This document shows, piece by piece, positions 34,802 to 44,871 of a stretch of 64,000 nt of DNA. The DNA is from Roseovarius sp. MMSF_3359. GTDB taxonomy: Bacteria; Pseudomonadota; Alphaproteobacteria; Rhodobacterales; Rhodobacteraceae. The notes beneath the pieces are model-generated. The model was not told where the DNA came from. It worked only from the letters and a program-made list of their open reading frames with translations, and searched no databases. The number at the start of each line of letters is the position of its first letter. Positions within the stretch are counted from its first letter, which is position 1. The translations under genes and the position numbers were made by a program. The stretch is from NCBI RefSeq assembly GCF_030733385.1, contig NZ_JASHJC010000016.1, forward strand, positions 28,973 through 92,972, written 5' to 3'.

Positions 34802-35878
34802 ATGACAAATATCGTTCGCCTGCACACCCCGTTCCGACCAAACAGCACGGCCGCCCGGCAGGCGGCCCTGCTGACCACGTTTGCCGACCATCGCCGGTTC
34901 GGGGATGATGTGTTCTGGCTCAAAGAAAATGCCGAGGCGCTGAACGTGCTGGAATGCACCGGTGCCGAACTGAGTGCCGAGGCGCTGTCGGTTCATGGCG
35001 GTTTCTACGAAGATATTGAAAAGCGCATGGGCTTTTTCCCGCAATACTACCGCTTTCTCCTGTCGATCTGTCTTGATCTGGAAGATCTGGGCATCCCAGG
35101 GCGCAAAGGCGCGCAGTTGGCCCATTGGGTGGCGGCACAGAACCTGGTCGAAGCCGAGATTTCCGACCTGCAACGGGCCGAAGCGCGCCGGCTGTGTCTA
35201 AGGCGCGGTGTCGACCCGCTCGGCAGGGACGAGGGGCTGGACGACCGCTTGCGGCTTTTTGCCCGCCGCTCGAACACCTTTGCCATGCCCAACAAGAAGG
35301 CTGCATATGAGCTGACCCATATCGTGTTCTACCTGTCGGAATACGGGCGGCAGGATCCGCAACTTGATGATGCTTTTGTCGAAAGCCTGAAATTCGCCGG
35401 GACGCTGGCGTTTCTCGATCTGAATGTCGATCTGCTGTCCGAGATTTGTATCGCGCTGCGTTTCGCCGGGCAGCAACCCTCGGAAATCTGGGAAAACTGG
35501 TTGGTGTCGCAGGCGCAAGGGTTCGTTCTGCAGGAGGACCCGGATGGCCCAGTGCAGGATGACTATCACCAATACCTGATGGTCAACTGGTTCATGAAGG
35601 TGGCGGACAAAGGTGGATTTGGCGCAAGTATTCCCCAAGGCCGGGTGACCTTCCACCAACCAACACCGTCGGCCCTGCCGCTGCGCGAGCTGTCGGAATG
35701 CGTCTATGAAATGGGCGAGGCGCGCAGCGACGACTGGCAGGCGATGCGCGGCCCCGTGTCGGACCACCTGTCGGAAGAGGCCTATACCGTCCTGACCGCT
35801 GCCGAGGCCGCCAATGACCGGTTCGATGCGTTTTTCGCCGGATTTGCCCGCGTCGGCCTGCACGGAGCGATCGCGTGA
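34802..35878 (+). CDS. Unassigned helical protein of the FTSSM-repeat operon
   Basis: A 358-residue soluble protein with no signal peptide or membrane segment. I cannot assign it to a characterised enzyme. It appears almost wholly alpha-helical, with conserved-looking blocks SVHGGFYEDIEKRMGFFPQY near residues 65-85 and ELTHIVFYLSEYGR at 170-183, containing His173. A helical-barrel enzyme or a scaffold would fit, but this is only a guess. There is no visible ATP-binding, radical SAM, YcaO or Zn-Cys motif. A strong GGAGGG ribosome site precedes the ATG at 34802, 54 bp after the repeat gene. Its stop overlaps the exporter start by 4 bp. It is the best candidate for processing or binding the repeat protein. 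Confidence 0.8.
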   Translation: MTNIVRLHTPFRPNSTAARQAALLTTFADHRRFGDDVFWLKENAEALNVLECTGAELSAEALSVHGGFYEDIEKRMGFFPQYYRFLLSICLDLEDLGIPGRKGAQLAHWVAAQNLVEAEISDLQRAEARRLCLRRGVDPLGRDEGLDDRLRLFARRSNTFAMPNKKAAYELTHIVFYLSEYGRQDPQLDDAFVESLKFAGTLAFLDLNVDLLSEICIALRFAGQQPSEIWENWLVSQAQGFVLQEDPDGPVQDDYHQYLMVNWFMKVADKGGFGASIPQGRVTFHQPTPSALPLRELSECVYEMGEARSDDWQAMRGPVSDHLSEEAYTVLTAAEAANDRFDAFFAGFARVGLHGAIA

Positions 35879-36792
35879 GGGCCGGGGCCATCCTCGGGCC
35901 GGTTACGGCGGGGGTTCTGCTGACCGCGCTCTACACGATGCTGATCTCAAGCGCCGATGGCATCACCAAGATGTTCGCCGCCACCTATGCCGCGCCGCAG
36001 CTCTTTGCCCTGTCTGGCGGCGTCGTTGCCGCGCTCAGCGTCCTGGCGAACCGTCGGGGGGGCGGGTCGCGCGGCATGCGCACCACCTGTCCCGGCGCCA
36101 TGGCGATCCGGGTGCTGGCCACGGTGGCGGGGACGGTGGCGTTTTTCTACGCCTTCCGGCTCTTGCCCTTTGCCGAGGTATTCCTGTTCATCGCGATGAT
36201 CCCGCTCTTCGCCGCCCTGATGTCCGGTCCGTTCCTGGGCGAGGCGGTCCGACCGCAGGTTTGGGTGGCCCTTGCGCTTGGCGCGGTCGGCGTGATGTGC
36301 CTTTTCCCGCATGGGATCAGTTCGGTGGGCTTTGGACATCTGGTGGCGCTTGCCGCGGTGGTTTTGGGAACCGTGTCAATGGTCGCTTCGCGCTATATCG
36401 GGCGGCGCGACGACAACCTTCTGGCGCAGGTCTTTTACCCGAACCTGGCGCTCATGGTGGTCATGGGGGCGGCGCTGCCTTTCGTCTTCACGCCGATGGC
36501 GCTTGCGGATATCGGCTGGGCGTTGGCCTATGCGGTGCTTCTCTTCGGCGCGCGGTGGGTGCTGGTCGCGGCGCTCAAGATGCTGCCCGCCTATGTGGTC
36601 ACGCCGCTGATGAACCTGCAATTCCTCTGGATGGTTGGAATCGGCATGGTGGTGTTCGGAGAGGTGCCGGGTGGCATGGTCTTCTGCGGGGCGGCGATCA
36701 TCATCTGCGCCGGGGCATGGCTGGTCTATGATCAGGCGATCGCTGCGACGAAACCGGCACCGGTCAAACCCCGGATCATGCCCGCGGAATGA
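35875..36792 (+). CDS. DMT superfamily (EamA) transporter
   Basis: A 305-residue protein with ten membrane segments in two EamA repeats (residues about 10-145 and 155-290). Members export metabolites, amino acids or small compounds. The GTG start at 35875 lies inside the stop of the preceding gene (GTGA overlap), which implies translational coupling and a shared task. It could export a product released from the repeat protein, but substrates of this family cannot be read from sequence. It ends 28 bp before the converging ErpA-like gene. Confidence 0.88.
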   Translation: MRAGAILGPVTAGVLLTALYTMLISSADGITKMFAATYAAPQLFALSGGVVAALSVLANRRGGGSRGMRTTCPGAMAIRVLATVAGTVAFFYAFRLLPFAEVFLFIAMIPLFAALMSGPFLGEAVRPQVWVALALGAVGVMCLFPHGISSVGFGHLVALAAVVLGTVSMVASRYIGRRDDNLLAQVFYPNLALMVVMGAALPFVFTPMALADIGWALAYAVLLFGARWVLVAALKMLPAYVVTPLMNLQFLWMVGIGMVVFGEVPGGMVFCGAAIIICAGAWLVYDQAIAATKPAPVKPRIMPAE

Positions 36793-36820
36793 CGTTAGCT
36801 CTGTCCGGCAGTTCTTTGTT

Positions 36821-37144
36821 TTACATGGAAAATGATGTGCCGCATCCGCAGGAGCTGCTGGCATTCGGGTTGTCGATCACGAACCGTGCGCCGATCAGCT
36901 CTTCGGTGAAATCAATCGTGGCCCCGGCGAGAAACGGCAGGGACACGCTATCGACCACCACCTTCTGCCCCAGACCTTCAAGCACCAGATCATCCTGCGC
37001 CGGGGCGTCGAGTTTGATCTCGTACTGAAACCCCGAACATCCGCCACCTTCGACCGCGACGCGCAGCGCCTGACCGTCATCGCCCGCACCGATTTCGGCG
37101 AGGCGGGAAAAGGCACGATCCGTGACTTTGGGCGGCAGGTTCAT
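36821..37144 (-). CDS. erpA: Iron-sulfur cluster insertion protein, ErpA/IscA family
   Basis: A 107-residue A-type carrier that delivers Fe-S clusters to target enzymes. The three cluster-binding Cys are present: GGGCSGFQYE and SSCGCGTSF at the C-terminus. ErpA is favoured because the gene is divergent from dgt, a common alphaproteobacterial arrangement, and no isc or suf operon is near; IscA remains possible. Confidence 0.9.
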   Translation of the reverse strand: MNLPPKVTDRAFSRLAEIGAGDDGQALRVAVEGGGCSGFQYEIKLDAPAQDDLVLEGLGQKVVVDSVSLPFLAGATIDFTEELIGARFVIDNPNASSSCGCGTSFSM

Positions 37145-37223
37145 TTCGGACTTCCCAAACGGTTTCTAATGACGTCACGATGCAATATATGGACCGCAGG
37201 AACAGGCGACAAGGACAACCATA

Positions 37224-38393
37224 ATGAAAGCGCCTTATGCATCGGACCCGGCCGCATCGCGGGGACGTCTGGTGACAGAAGAAGAAAGCGCCTTTCGCTC
37301 CTGTTATCAGCGGGATCGGGACCGGATCATCCATTCCAGCGCCTTTCGCCGCCTCAAGCACAAGACGCAGGTATTCGTCGAGCATGAGGGCGACTACTTC
37401 CGCACCCGCCTGACCCATTCGATCGAGGTGGCGCAGGTCGCGCGGACAATCGCCGGGGCTTTGAAGCTCAATGGGGAGTTGACCGAGGCCGTGGCGCTTG
37501 CCCATGACCTCGGCCACACGCCCTTTGGCCACACTGGCGAAGATGCACTCGATGCGATGATGGCGCCCTATGGCGGGTTCGATCACAATGCGCAGGCGGT
37601 CCGTATCGTTACCTCTTTGGAGCGGCATTATGCGGAATTCGAAGGGCTGAACCTGACCTGGGACACGCTTGAAGGCATCGCCAAGCATAATGGTCCCGTC
37701 ACCGGTGTTCTTCCCTATGCGCTGGCGGATTATAACGCGATGCATGATCTGGAACTCCATACCCATGCCAGTGCCGAGGCGCAGGTGGCCGCGTTGGCCG
37801 ACGATATCGCATATAACAACCACGACCTGCATGACGGGCTGCGGGCGGGGCTCTTTACCGAAGAAGATGTGCGCAAGCTGCCGATCATCGGGCCATGTTA
37901 CGCGGCGGTCGATGCCAAGTACCCCGGTCTCGACGGCTACCGGCGCCGTCACGAAGCGTTGCGGCGCGTGTTTGGTGTGATGGTCGAGGATGTCATCATC
38001 ACGTCAACCGGGCTATTGGCAAACGCGGCGCCGGACGATGCGGCGGCGGTCAGGGGTCTTGGGCACCCGGTCATCCGATTTTCCGACGGGCTCTGGCAGG
38101 AGCTGCGCGAGATCCGCGAGTTCCTTTTTGCGCGCATGTACCGCGCGCCGAGCGTGATGGAAATGCGCCGCAAGGTCACCGGGATCGTCGAAGAGCTTTT
38201 TGCGTTTTTTCTGGAAACGCCGGAACATCTTCCCGATCAATGGCGTAGAGATATTGAGAACGCGACGGATGAGACGGCATTGGCGCGCATTGTCAGCGAC
38301 TACATCGCCGGCATGACCGACCGTTTCGCCCGGCAGAGCCATGCGCGCCTGCTGGGTGTTCCGGACACTATCGGCGAACAGGGAGTGGCATAG
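37224..38393 (+). CDS. dgt: Deoxyguanosinetriphosphate triphosphohydrolase-like protein
   Basis: A 389-residue HD-domain dNTPase that splits dNTPs to nucleoside and triphosphate. The HD metal residues are in RLTHSIEVAQVART, ALAHDLGHTPFGHTGEDAL and AALADDIAYNNHD. The N-terminal segment SCYQRDRDRIIHSSAFRRLKHKTQVF is typical of the short type 2 family. It may share the 79-bp promoter region with erpA and is followed after 3 bp by the antiporter gene. Confidence 0.93.
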   Translation: MKAPYASDPAASRGRLVTEEESAFRSCYQRDRDRIIHSSAFRRLKHKTQVFVEHEGDYFRTRLTHSIEVAQVARTIAGALKLNGELTEAVALAHDLGHTPFGHTGEDALDAMMAPYGGFDHNAQAVRIVTSLERHYAEFEGLNLTWDTLEGIAKHNGPVTGVLPYALADYNAMHDLELHTHASAEAQVAALADDIAYNNHDLHDGLRAGLFTEEDVRKLPIIGPCYAAVDAKYPGLDGYRRRHEALRRVFGVMVEDVIITSTGLLANAAPDDAAAVRGLGHPVIRFSDGLWQELREIREFLFARMYRAPSVMEMRRKVTGIVEELFAFFLETPEHLPDQWRRDIENATDETALARIVSDYIAGMTDRFARQSHARLLGVPDTIGEQGVA

Positions 38394-38396
38394 AAA

Positions 38397-40235
38397 ATGG
38401 CAGTTGAGGCAGCGGCGGGCATGCCGCCCGTCATGGGATTTGCGCTGGTGGGCGCGTTGGGTGTGGGCGCGCAATGGCTAGCCTGGCGGCTCAGGATGCC
38501 CGCGATTGTGCTGATGCTGCTGGCGGGGCTTGCCGTGGGGCCGGGTCTTGGGATTTTCGATCCGCGCGAGGATATCGGGCCGCTGATGCAGCCGATGATC
38601 GCGATTGCGGTGGCCATTATCCTCTTCGAAGGCGGGCTGACCCTCAACATCGAAAGCCTGCGGAGTGCCGCCGTCGGTGTTCGACGTCTGGTCTTTGTCG
38701 GCGCACCGGTGGGGTGGCTGGGCTCGACCCTCGCGTTGCATTACGTGGCCGGGCTAAGCTGGGCCACCTCGGCCGTCTTCGGCGGCATCATGATCGTGAC
38801 CGGCCCGACGGTGATCGCACCGCTTCTGCGGCAGGCGCGGCTGCGCAAACGGCCTGGGCAGTTGCTGCAATGGGAGGCGATCGTCAACGACCCCATTGGT
38901 GCGTTGGCTGCGGTTCTTGCCTTTGAACTTGTCCTGGTCATGCAGGCGTCCGAGACCATCGGCGACGCGGCTTTCTCGATGCTGAGCGGCATTACCGTGG
39001 CAACGATCCTCGGACTCGCCGCCGGCTGGGCCCTCTCCGAGGCGTTCCGCCGCGCGTATGTTCCGGAATACATGAAAGTGCCGGTGCTCTTTGCCGTGCT
39101 CCTGGGCGTCTTCGCGCTGTCTGATTACGTCCTGCACGAAAGCGGGCTTCTGGCGGTGACCGTCATGGGCATCTGGATGGCGAACGCGCATCTGCCGAGC
39201 TACACTGAGCTGCGGCGCTTCAAAGAACACGCCACGGTGCTTCTGGTCTCGGGCGTGTTCATCCTGCTGGCCGCGTCGATGGATATCGAGACGCTTTCGA
39301 AACTGAGCTGGCCTGCTGTTTTCTTCCTTCTTGCCGTGATCTTCGTCGTCCGTCCGCTGACGGTCATGATCTCGCTGGCGTTTTCCAACGTCCCGATGAA
39401 TGAACGCTTCCTGGTGGCCTTCACCGGGCCGCGTGGCGTGGTCCTGGTTGCGGTGGCGGGGCTGTTCGGCGAACGGCTCGTGGCCGCGGGGATCGAGGAT
39501 GCGGCGGTCCTGTCGCCGCTGGCCTTCGCGCTGGTGGCGGCCACGGTTGTGTTGCACGGCTTCTCCCTGCGCCCCTTCGCGCGGTTCCTGGGCCTGGCTG
39601 GGGGCGATACACCCGGCGTCATCATCGTGGGTGGGTCGCAGTTCTCGACCTCGCTGGCGCAGGAGTTGCAGAAACATGAGGTCGAGGTTCTTGTCGCCGA
39701 CAGCAACCGCGCCCGGTTGCGCCGCCCGCGCGAGGCTGGTGTGCCGGTCTTTTTCGGCGATATCCTGTCGGAGGCCGCCGAACACGGGGTCGAATTGATG
39801 AGCTTTGGCCGCGTCGTCGCGATCAGTGACAATGAAGCCTATAACACGCTTGTCGCCACCGATCTCGCGCCGGAGTTTGGCCGCGATAATGTCTTTCAGC
39901 TGAAGCAGGCGAAGCAGGAAAACAAACGCCACGCGCTGCCGCCATCGCTCGGCGGGCGGCCCTTTGCGGCGGGCATGAGTTTCCTGGAGATCGCGCGGCA
40001 TATGCAGGCGAGGTGGGAAGTGCGCTCCACCCGCCTGACCGAAACGTTCACCCTTGAGGATTGGCAAGAGACCAATCCAGAGGCAATCCCGCTGGCCGAG
40101 ATCGGCGGGCAGGGCGCGCTGCGTCTTCTGGATGAAAATGCCAAGCTGAAGGCCGAGGCGGGGACGCGGATCCTGTGGTTGGGTCCGAACAATGATGATC
40201 CGGCTCCGGCCGATGGTGATGCGGCCCCGGCCTGA
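38397..40235 (+). CDS. Cation:proton antiporter (CPA1) with TrkA-N-like domain
   Basis: A 612-residue protein. The first 400 residues form about 12 membrane helices of a CPA-type Na+(K+)/H+ exchanger, with FEGGLTLN and the conserved NDPIGAL aspartate motif. Residues about 405-510 form a Rossmann-like TrkA-N regulatory domain (GVIIVGGSQFSTSLAQEL), and an acidic tail follows. The layout matches the NhaP-type exchangers with a C-terminal nucleotide-binding domain. The ion specificity is unknown. It starts 3 bp after dgt. Confidence 0.9.
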   Translation: MAVEAAAGMPPVMGFALVGALGVGAQWLAWRLRMPAIVLMLLAGLAVGPGLGIFDPREDIGPLMQPMIAIAVAIILFEGGLTLNIESLRSAAVGVRRLVFVGAPVGWLGSTLALHYVAGLSWATSAVFGGIMIVTGPTVIAPLLRQARLRKRPGQLLQWEAIVNDPIGALAAVLAFELVLVMQASETIGDAAFSMLSGITVATILGLAAGWALSEAFRRAYVPEYMKVPVLFAVLLGVFALSDYVLHESGLLAVTVMGIWMANAHLPSYTELRRFKEHATVLLVSGVFILLAASMDIETLSKLSWPAVFFLLAVIFVVRPLTVMISLAFSNVPMNERFLVAFTGPRGVVLVAVAGLFGERLVAAGIEDAAVLSPLAFALVAATVVLHGFSLRPFARFLGLAGGDTPGVIIVGGSQFSTSLAQELQKHEVEVLVADSNRARLRRPREAGVPVFFGDILSEAAEHGVELMSFGRVVAISDNEAYNTLVATDLAPEFGRDNVFQLKQAKQENKRHALPPSLGGRPFAAGMSFLEIARHMQARWEVRSTRLTETFTLEDWQETNPEAIPLAEIGGQGALRLLDENAKLKAEAGTRILWLGPNNDDPAPADGDAAPA

Positions 40236-40337
40236 TCTGTTGCTGGTGGCCCCGGATGGTTTGCTCAGGTCGAATGACACGTTGACCCCCGGCCTGTCAG
40301 TGGGTAACCCACGCGCAACGCTGGAAGGAATGTTGCG

Positions 40338-42083
40338 ATGAATGTGTTCACCGAAATTCGGGAACTTGTGCTGGAAACGCTGGCGATACTTCAGGCCGAG
40401 GGCGCGCTGCCTGGCGGGCTGGATTTTGCCAACGTGGCGGTCGAGCCGCCGCGCGATGCCGCCCATGGGGACATGGCCACGAATGCCGCGATGGTACTTG
40501 CCAAGCCTGCGGGCCTCAAGCCGCGTGATATTGCCGAGGCGCTGGCCGCCAAGCTGACCGATGACGCGCGCATCACAAGCGCCGAAGTGGCTGGCCCGGG
40601 CTTTCTGAACCTGCGGCTGGACCCGCAGCTTTGGCAATCGGTGCTGCGCGCGGCGCTCGCGGTGGGCGACGATTTCGGTCGCTCAACCATGGGGCAGGGC
40701 GCGAAGGTCAACGTGGAATATGTCAGCGCCAACCCCACGGGGCCGCTGCATGTCGGCCACACACGCGGCGCGGTCTTTGGCGATGCACTGGCGAGCCTGC
40801 TGGATTTCACCGGCCATGACGTGACGCGCGAATATTACATCAACGATGGCGGCGCGCAGGTCGATGTGCTGGCGCGGTCGGTTTACCTGCGCTACCTCGA
40901 AGCGCATGGGCAGGCCGTGGCGTTCGAGGATGGCACCTATCCCGGTGACTACCTTATTGCCGTCGGGCAGGCGCTCAAGGACAAGGTGGGTGACGCTTAT
41001 GTGGATCAGCCCGAGGATGTCTGGCTTCTGGATGTGCGCGAATTTGCCACCGAGGCGATGATGGACCTGATCCGTGCCGACCTGAAGGCGCTTGGCGTCG
41101 AGATGGACAAGTTCTATTCCGAAAAATCGCTCTATGGCACCGGTCGGATCGAAGAGGCGCTGGAGGCGCTCAAGGCCAAGGGCCTGATCTACGAGGGCGT
41201 GCTGGAGCCGCCCAAGGGCAAGAAGCCCGAGGATTGGGAACCGCGGGAGCAGACGCTCTTCAAATCGACCGAACATGGCGATGACGTGGACCGCCCGGTG
41301 ATGAAATCCGACGGAAGCTGGACCTATTTCGCCCCCGATATCGCCTATCACTATGACAAGGTCACGCGCGGGTTCGATGCGCTGATCGACGTCTTCGGTG
41401 CCGATCACGGCGGGTATGTCAAGCGGATGAAGGCGGCGGTCAGTGCGCTCAGCGATGGCAAGGTGCCGCTCGATATCAAGCTCACGCAACTCGTGAAGCT
41501 CTACAAGAATGGCGAGCCGTTCAAGATGTCCAAACGGGCGGGGACCTTTGTCACCCTGCGCGACGTGGTTGACCAGGTGGGCGCCGATGTGACCCGCTTC
41601 GTCATGCTGACTCGCAAGAATGACGCGCCGCTCGATTTCGACTTCGACAAGGTACTGGAGCAGTCCAAGGATAACCCGGTTTTCTACGTGCAATATGCCA
41701 ATGCGCGGGTGAACTCGGTTTTGCGCAAGGCGCGCGAGGCCGGGATTGCCGTGGATGACGCGGAACTCGGCGCGGCTGATCTTGCGCTGCTGACCCACGA
41801 GGCGCAGATTTCGGTCGCAAAGAAGGTGGCGGAATGGCCGCGCCTGGTCGAAATTGCGGGCCGCACGAATGAGCCGCATCGCGTGGCGTTTTACCTCTAT
41901 GATCTGGCCAGTGAATTGCATGCGCTTTGGAATCGTGGCCATGATGAGCCGTCGCTGCGCTTTCTCGATGAGGCGGACCCGGCCGGAACGCAGGCGAAAA
42001 TTGCGCTGGCGCGTGCCGTAACCGTTGTTATTTCCGCCGGTCTTGGTATTCTGGGGGTAACTCCGGCAGAAGAGATGCGGTAA
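40338..42083 (+). CDS. argS: Arginyl-tRNA synthetase
   Basis: A 581-residue class I tRNA synthetase that charges tRNA-Arg. The N-terminal Add1 domain covers about 1-100, then the HIGH-type HVGHTRG motif in [16 protein letters not shown], the KMSK motif in [12 protein letters not shown], and the DALR anticodon-binding domain at the C-terminus ([13 protein letters not shown]). It leads the argS-SPOR-nagZ-scpA-scpB run. Confidence 0.97.
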   Translation: MNVFTEIRELVLETLAILQAEGALPGGLDFANVAVEPPRDAAHGDMATNAAMVLAKPAGLKPRDIAEALAAKLTDDARITSAEVAGPGFLNLRLDPQLWQSVLRAALAVGDDFGRSTMGQGAKVNVEYVSANPTGPLHVGHTRGAVFGDALASLLDFTGHDVTREYYINDGGAQVDVLARSVYLRYLEAHGQAVAFEDGTYPGDYLIAVGQALKDKVGDAYVDQPEDVWLLDVREFATEAMMDLIRADLKALGVEMDKFYSEKSLYGTGRIEEALEALKAKGLIYEGVLEPPKGKKPEDWEPREQTLFKSTEHGDDVDRPVMKSDGSWTYFAPDIAYHYDKVTRGFDALIDVFGADHGGYVKRMKAAVSALSDGKVPLDIKLTQLVKLYKNGEPFKMSKRAGTFVTLRDVVDQVGADVTRFVMLTRKNDAPLDFDFDKVLEQSKDNPVFYVQYANARVNSVLRKAREAGIAVDDAELGAADLALLTHEAQISVAKKVAEWPRLVEIAGRTNEPHRVAFYLYDLASELHALWNRGHDEPSLRFLDEADPAGTQAKIALARAVTVVISAGLGILGVTPAEEMR

Positions 42084-42167
42084 CAACCGCACGTCAAAAA
42101 TCGCTGGGGATGAGGCAGATCATATCAACCCCGGCCGTCACGTTGCGCCGGCGGAAAGAGGCGAGAC

Positions 42168-43082
42168 ATGGCACAGGTATACGGTACGCAGCAGATCGCT
42201 GCCCCCACGCGAGCACAAGCACTCAAGAAGCTGACGAACTTTCTCGGCGCGGCGATATCGGTTGGCCTCGTCGCCGGGATCGGTGTTTGGGGCTACAAGC
42301 TGCTGGTCCGTGACGTGAGCGGCGTGCCGGTGGTGCGCGCTGCCGAAGGCCCGATGCGGGTGCAACCCGATGACCCGGGTGGGGAGCAGGCCTCGAACCA
42401 GGGGCTGTCGGTCAACGATGTTGCCGCTGTCGGGGCCGCGTCCGATCCGGCGGACCGCCTTGTTCTGGCGCCGGAGCCTTTGGAGTTGTCGCTTGAGGAT
42501 GAACCGGCATCCGCCCTGAGGGCCGAAGCCCAAGAGGAGGAAGATCGCGCAACGCCGACCGCCGAAGCCGGTGAGCCCGTACCGCAAACAGCCGCGGATG
42601 AAGAGGCGCTGCAACTGGCTTCGGTCGATGCCTTGGTGGCCAGGATCGTCAAGGATGTAGAGCCGATCGAAGGGTTTGAAGCGGACGCCGCCGAAAAAGC
42701 GCCCAAGGTCGAGGGCGGTTTGAGCAAGTCCCTGCGCCCGCATATTCGCCCTGCCGCATTGCAAGCGGGCACGGCTCCCGCGCCAACGCCAGCATCGGCC
42801 CCCGCCGAAGTCGAGGCGAGCGCCATTCCTGTCGGCACCCGTCTGGCACAGCTTGGCGCCTTTGAAAGCGCCGAGATCGCGCGCAGCGAATGGGCGCGGC
42901 TCAATGGCAAATTCGGCGAATATCTCGAAGGCAAACAGCGCGTGGTGCAGAAGGCTCAAAGCGGCGGGCGGACGTTTTACCGGTTGCGCGCCATGGGGTT
43001 TGCCGACCTGAGTGACGCGCGCCGCTTCTGCTCGGCACTGGTCGCGGAAAACGCCGAATGCATTCCGGTGGTCACCCGTTGA
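42168..43082 (+). CDS. SPOR domain-containing protein
   Basis: A 304-residue bitopic protein. A cytoplasmic tail of about 28 residues is followed by a single membrane helix (FLGAAISVGLVAGIGVWGYKLL), an acidic periplasmic linker of about 180 residues, and a C-terminal SPOR domain (RLAQLGAFESAEIARSEWARL through LRAMGFAD). SPOR domains bind denuded glycan strands at the septum. Such proteins act in division; a DedD-like role is inferred. It overlaps the nagZ start by 4 bp. Confidence 0.88.
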   Translation: MAQVYGTQQIAAPTRAQALKKLTNFLGAAISVGLVAGIGVWGYKLLVRDVSGVPVVRAAEGPMRVQPDDPGGEQASNQGLSVNDVAAVGAASDPADRLVLAPEPLELSLEDEPASALRAEAQEEEDRATPTAEAGEPVPQTAADEEALQLASVDALVARIVKDVEPIEGFEADAAEKAPKVEGGLSKSLRPHIRPAALQAGTAPAPTPASAPAEVEASAIPVGTRLAQLGAFESAEIARSEWARLNGKFGEYLEGKQRVVQKAQSGGRTFYRLRAMGFADLSDARRFCSALVAENAECIPVVTR

Positions 43083-44086
43083 GCCGATTTGGGGCCACGA
43101 TCCTTGATGCCGAAGGGCTGCGCCTGACGGCAGAGGAAAAACGGTTCTTTGCGCAGGCCAATCCCTTCGGCTTTATCCTGTTTGCCCGCAATATCGACAC
43201 GCCCGATCAGGTGCGCGCGCTTTGCGCGGAGATGCGCGACGCCGTCGGGCGCAACGCGCCGATTACGATCGACCAGGAAGGCGGGCGCGTGCAGCGGCTG
43301 CGCTCCCCGACCTGGCGCGAATGGCTGCCGGCGCTCGACCATGTGACCGCGTCGGGTGAGGCGGCGGTGGAGGCCATGTATCTGCGCAACCGGATCATTG
43401 CCCAAGAACTACATGCGCTTGGCATCGACAGCAATTGCGCGCCGCTCGTGGACGTGGCCGCGCCCGCCACGCATGATTTCCTGAAGAACCGCTGCTACGG
43501 GTTTGATCCCGATAGCGTGGCGCAGATTGGCCGCGCGGTGGCGGACGGGTTGCTGGATGGTGGTGTGTTGCCGGTTGTCAAACACATCCCCGGTCACGGA
43601 CGCGCCGTTGTGGACAGCCATCTGGACCTGCCCGTGGTCAGCGCCGGGCTGGACGAGTTGGACCGCGTGGATTTCGCCCCGTTCCGGGCCCTGAACGACC
43701 TGCCGATGGGGATGACCGCGCACCTGGTCTATGACGCGGTGGATGATCGCCCGGCCACGACCTCGCCGGTGATGATGCAGGTGATCCGCGACCAGATCGG
43801 CTTTGACGGTCTGGTGATGACGGACGATATCTCGATGAAGGCGCTGAAGGGGTCGCTCGGGCAGATCGCGCAGGAGGCGCTGGCGGCGGGATGCGATGTG
43901 ATCCTGCACTGCAACGGAACACTCGATGCGCGCCGCGAGGTGGCCGAGGCCGCCGGTGAGATGGACGACCTGGCGCAGCGCCGCGCGGAAACGGCCCTTG
44001 CGCAGCGGAAAACACCGGATGAGGTTGACATTCCCGCCCTTGAGGCAAAGCTTGGCGCGCTGATCGGTGGGCCGGGGAATGTCTGA
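43079..44086 (+). CDS. nagZ: Beta-N-acetylhexosaminidase NagZ
   Basis: A 335-residue family 3 glycosidase that removes GlcNAc from muropeptides in cell-wall recycling. The catalytic nucleophile Asp is in LVMTDDISMKAL and the family loop in VVKHIPGHGRAVVDSHLDLP. The start was placed at the TTG at 43079, which overlaps the SPOR stop codon (TTGA) and gives the MSRFGATIL start seen in homologues; the ATG at 43058 would add seven unlikely residues. The end overlaps scpA by 8 bp. Confidence 0.92.
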   Translation: MSRFGATILDAEGLRLTAEEKRFFAQANPFGFILFARNIDTPDQVRALCAEMRDAVGRNAPITIDQEGGRVQRLRSPTWREWLPALDHVTASGEAAVEAMYLRNRIIAQELHALGIDSNCAPLVDVAAPATHDFLKNRCYGFDPDSVAQIGRAVADGLLDGGVLPVVKHIPGHGRAVVDSHLDLPVVSAGLDELDRVDFAPFRALNDLPMGMTAHLVYDAVDDRPATTSPVMMQVIRDQIGFDGLVMTDDISMKALKGSLGQIAQEALAAGCDVILHCNGTLDARREVAEAAGEMDDLAQRRAETALAQRKTPDEVDIPALEAKLGALIGGPGNV

Positions 44087-44867
44087 GAACGATTTCGAAA
44101 ATGTAAGCAGCTTCGACAATGTCGCGGACCGCATGGCGGCCGAGGCGTTGATCGTGGATGTGGACGGGTTCGAGGGGCCTTTGGACCTGCTCTTGATGCT
44201 GAGCCGGACGCAGAAGGTTGATCTGCGCAAGATCTCGGTCCTGGAGCTGGCGAAACAATACCTGGGCTTCGTCGAGAAGGCTAAGGCACTCAGGATCGAG
44301 TTGGCGGCGGATTACCTCGTCATGGCAGCCTGGCTGGCCTTCCTGAAATCCCGCCTGTTGCTACCACCGGATCCGACCGAAGAAGGACCATCAGGCGAAG
44401 AACTGGCCGCGCATCTGGCCTTCCAGCTGGAACGCTTGCAGGCAATGCGCGAGGCGGCGGCGAGGCTCATGGCGCGGGACCGTTTGGGGCGCGATTTCTT
44501 TGCCCGGGGCATCCCCGAAGATGTAATGCGCATCAAGCGGGTGACCTATACGGCGACATTGCTCGACCTGATGCAGGGCTATGCACGTATCCGGACTAAA
44601 GATGAATTCCGCCCTTTCGTAATGGACCGCGACGCGGTGTTCACGCTTGAACAGGCGTTGGAACGGATGCGCGGCCTGATCGGCTTTGCCGGAACCTGGA
44701 CAGACATATCAAGCTATCTGCCTGACGGATTCACGACCGACCCCGCGCGGCGGCGGTCGGCCACGGCCTCGACCTTTGCCGCCTCGCTGGAGCTGGTGAA
44801 AGAAGGCAAGGTCGAGATCAGGCAATCAGAGGTTTTCGCGCCCATCGAGTTGCGGCGCAAGGATTAA
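44079..44867 (+). CDS. scpA: Segregation and condensation protein A
   Basis: A 262-residue kleisin of the SMC-ScpAB condensin complex. The N-terminal SMC-binding block FEGPLDLLLMLSRTQKVDL and the YLVMAAWLAFLKSRLLLP helix are characteristic. The ATG at 44079 lies within the end of nagZ. A 5-bp gap to scpB indicates co-expression. Confidence 0.95.
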   Translation: MSENDFENVSSFDNVADRMAAEALIVDVDGFEGPLDLLLMLSRTQKVDLRKISVLELAKQYLGFVEKAKALRIELAADYLVMAAWLAFLKSRLLLPPDPTEEGPSGEELAAHLAFQLERLQAMREAAARLMARDRLGRDFFARGIPEDVMRIKRVTYTATLLDLMQGYARIRTKDEFRPFVMDRDAVFTLEQALERMRGLIGFAGTWTDISSYLPDGFTTDPARRRSATASTFAASLELVKEGKVEIRQSEVFAPIELRRKD

Positions 44868-44871
44868 GAGT

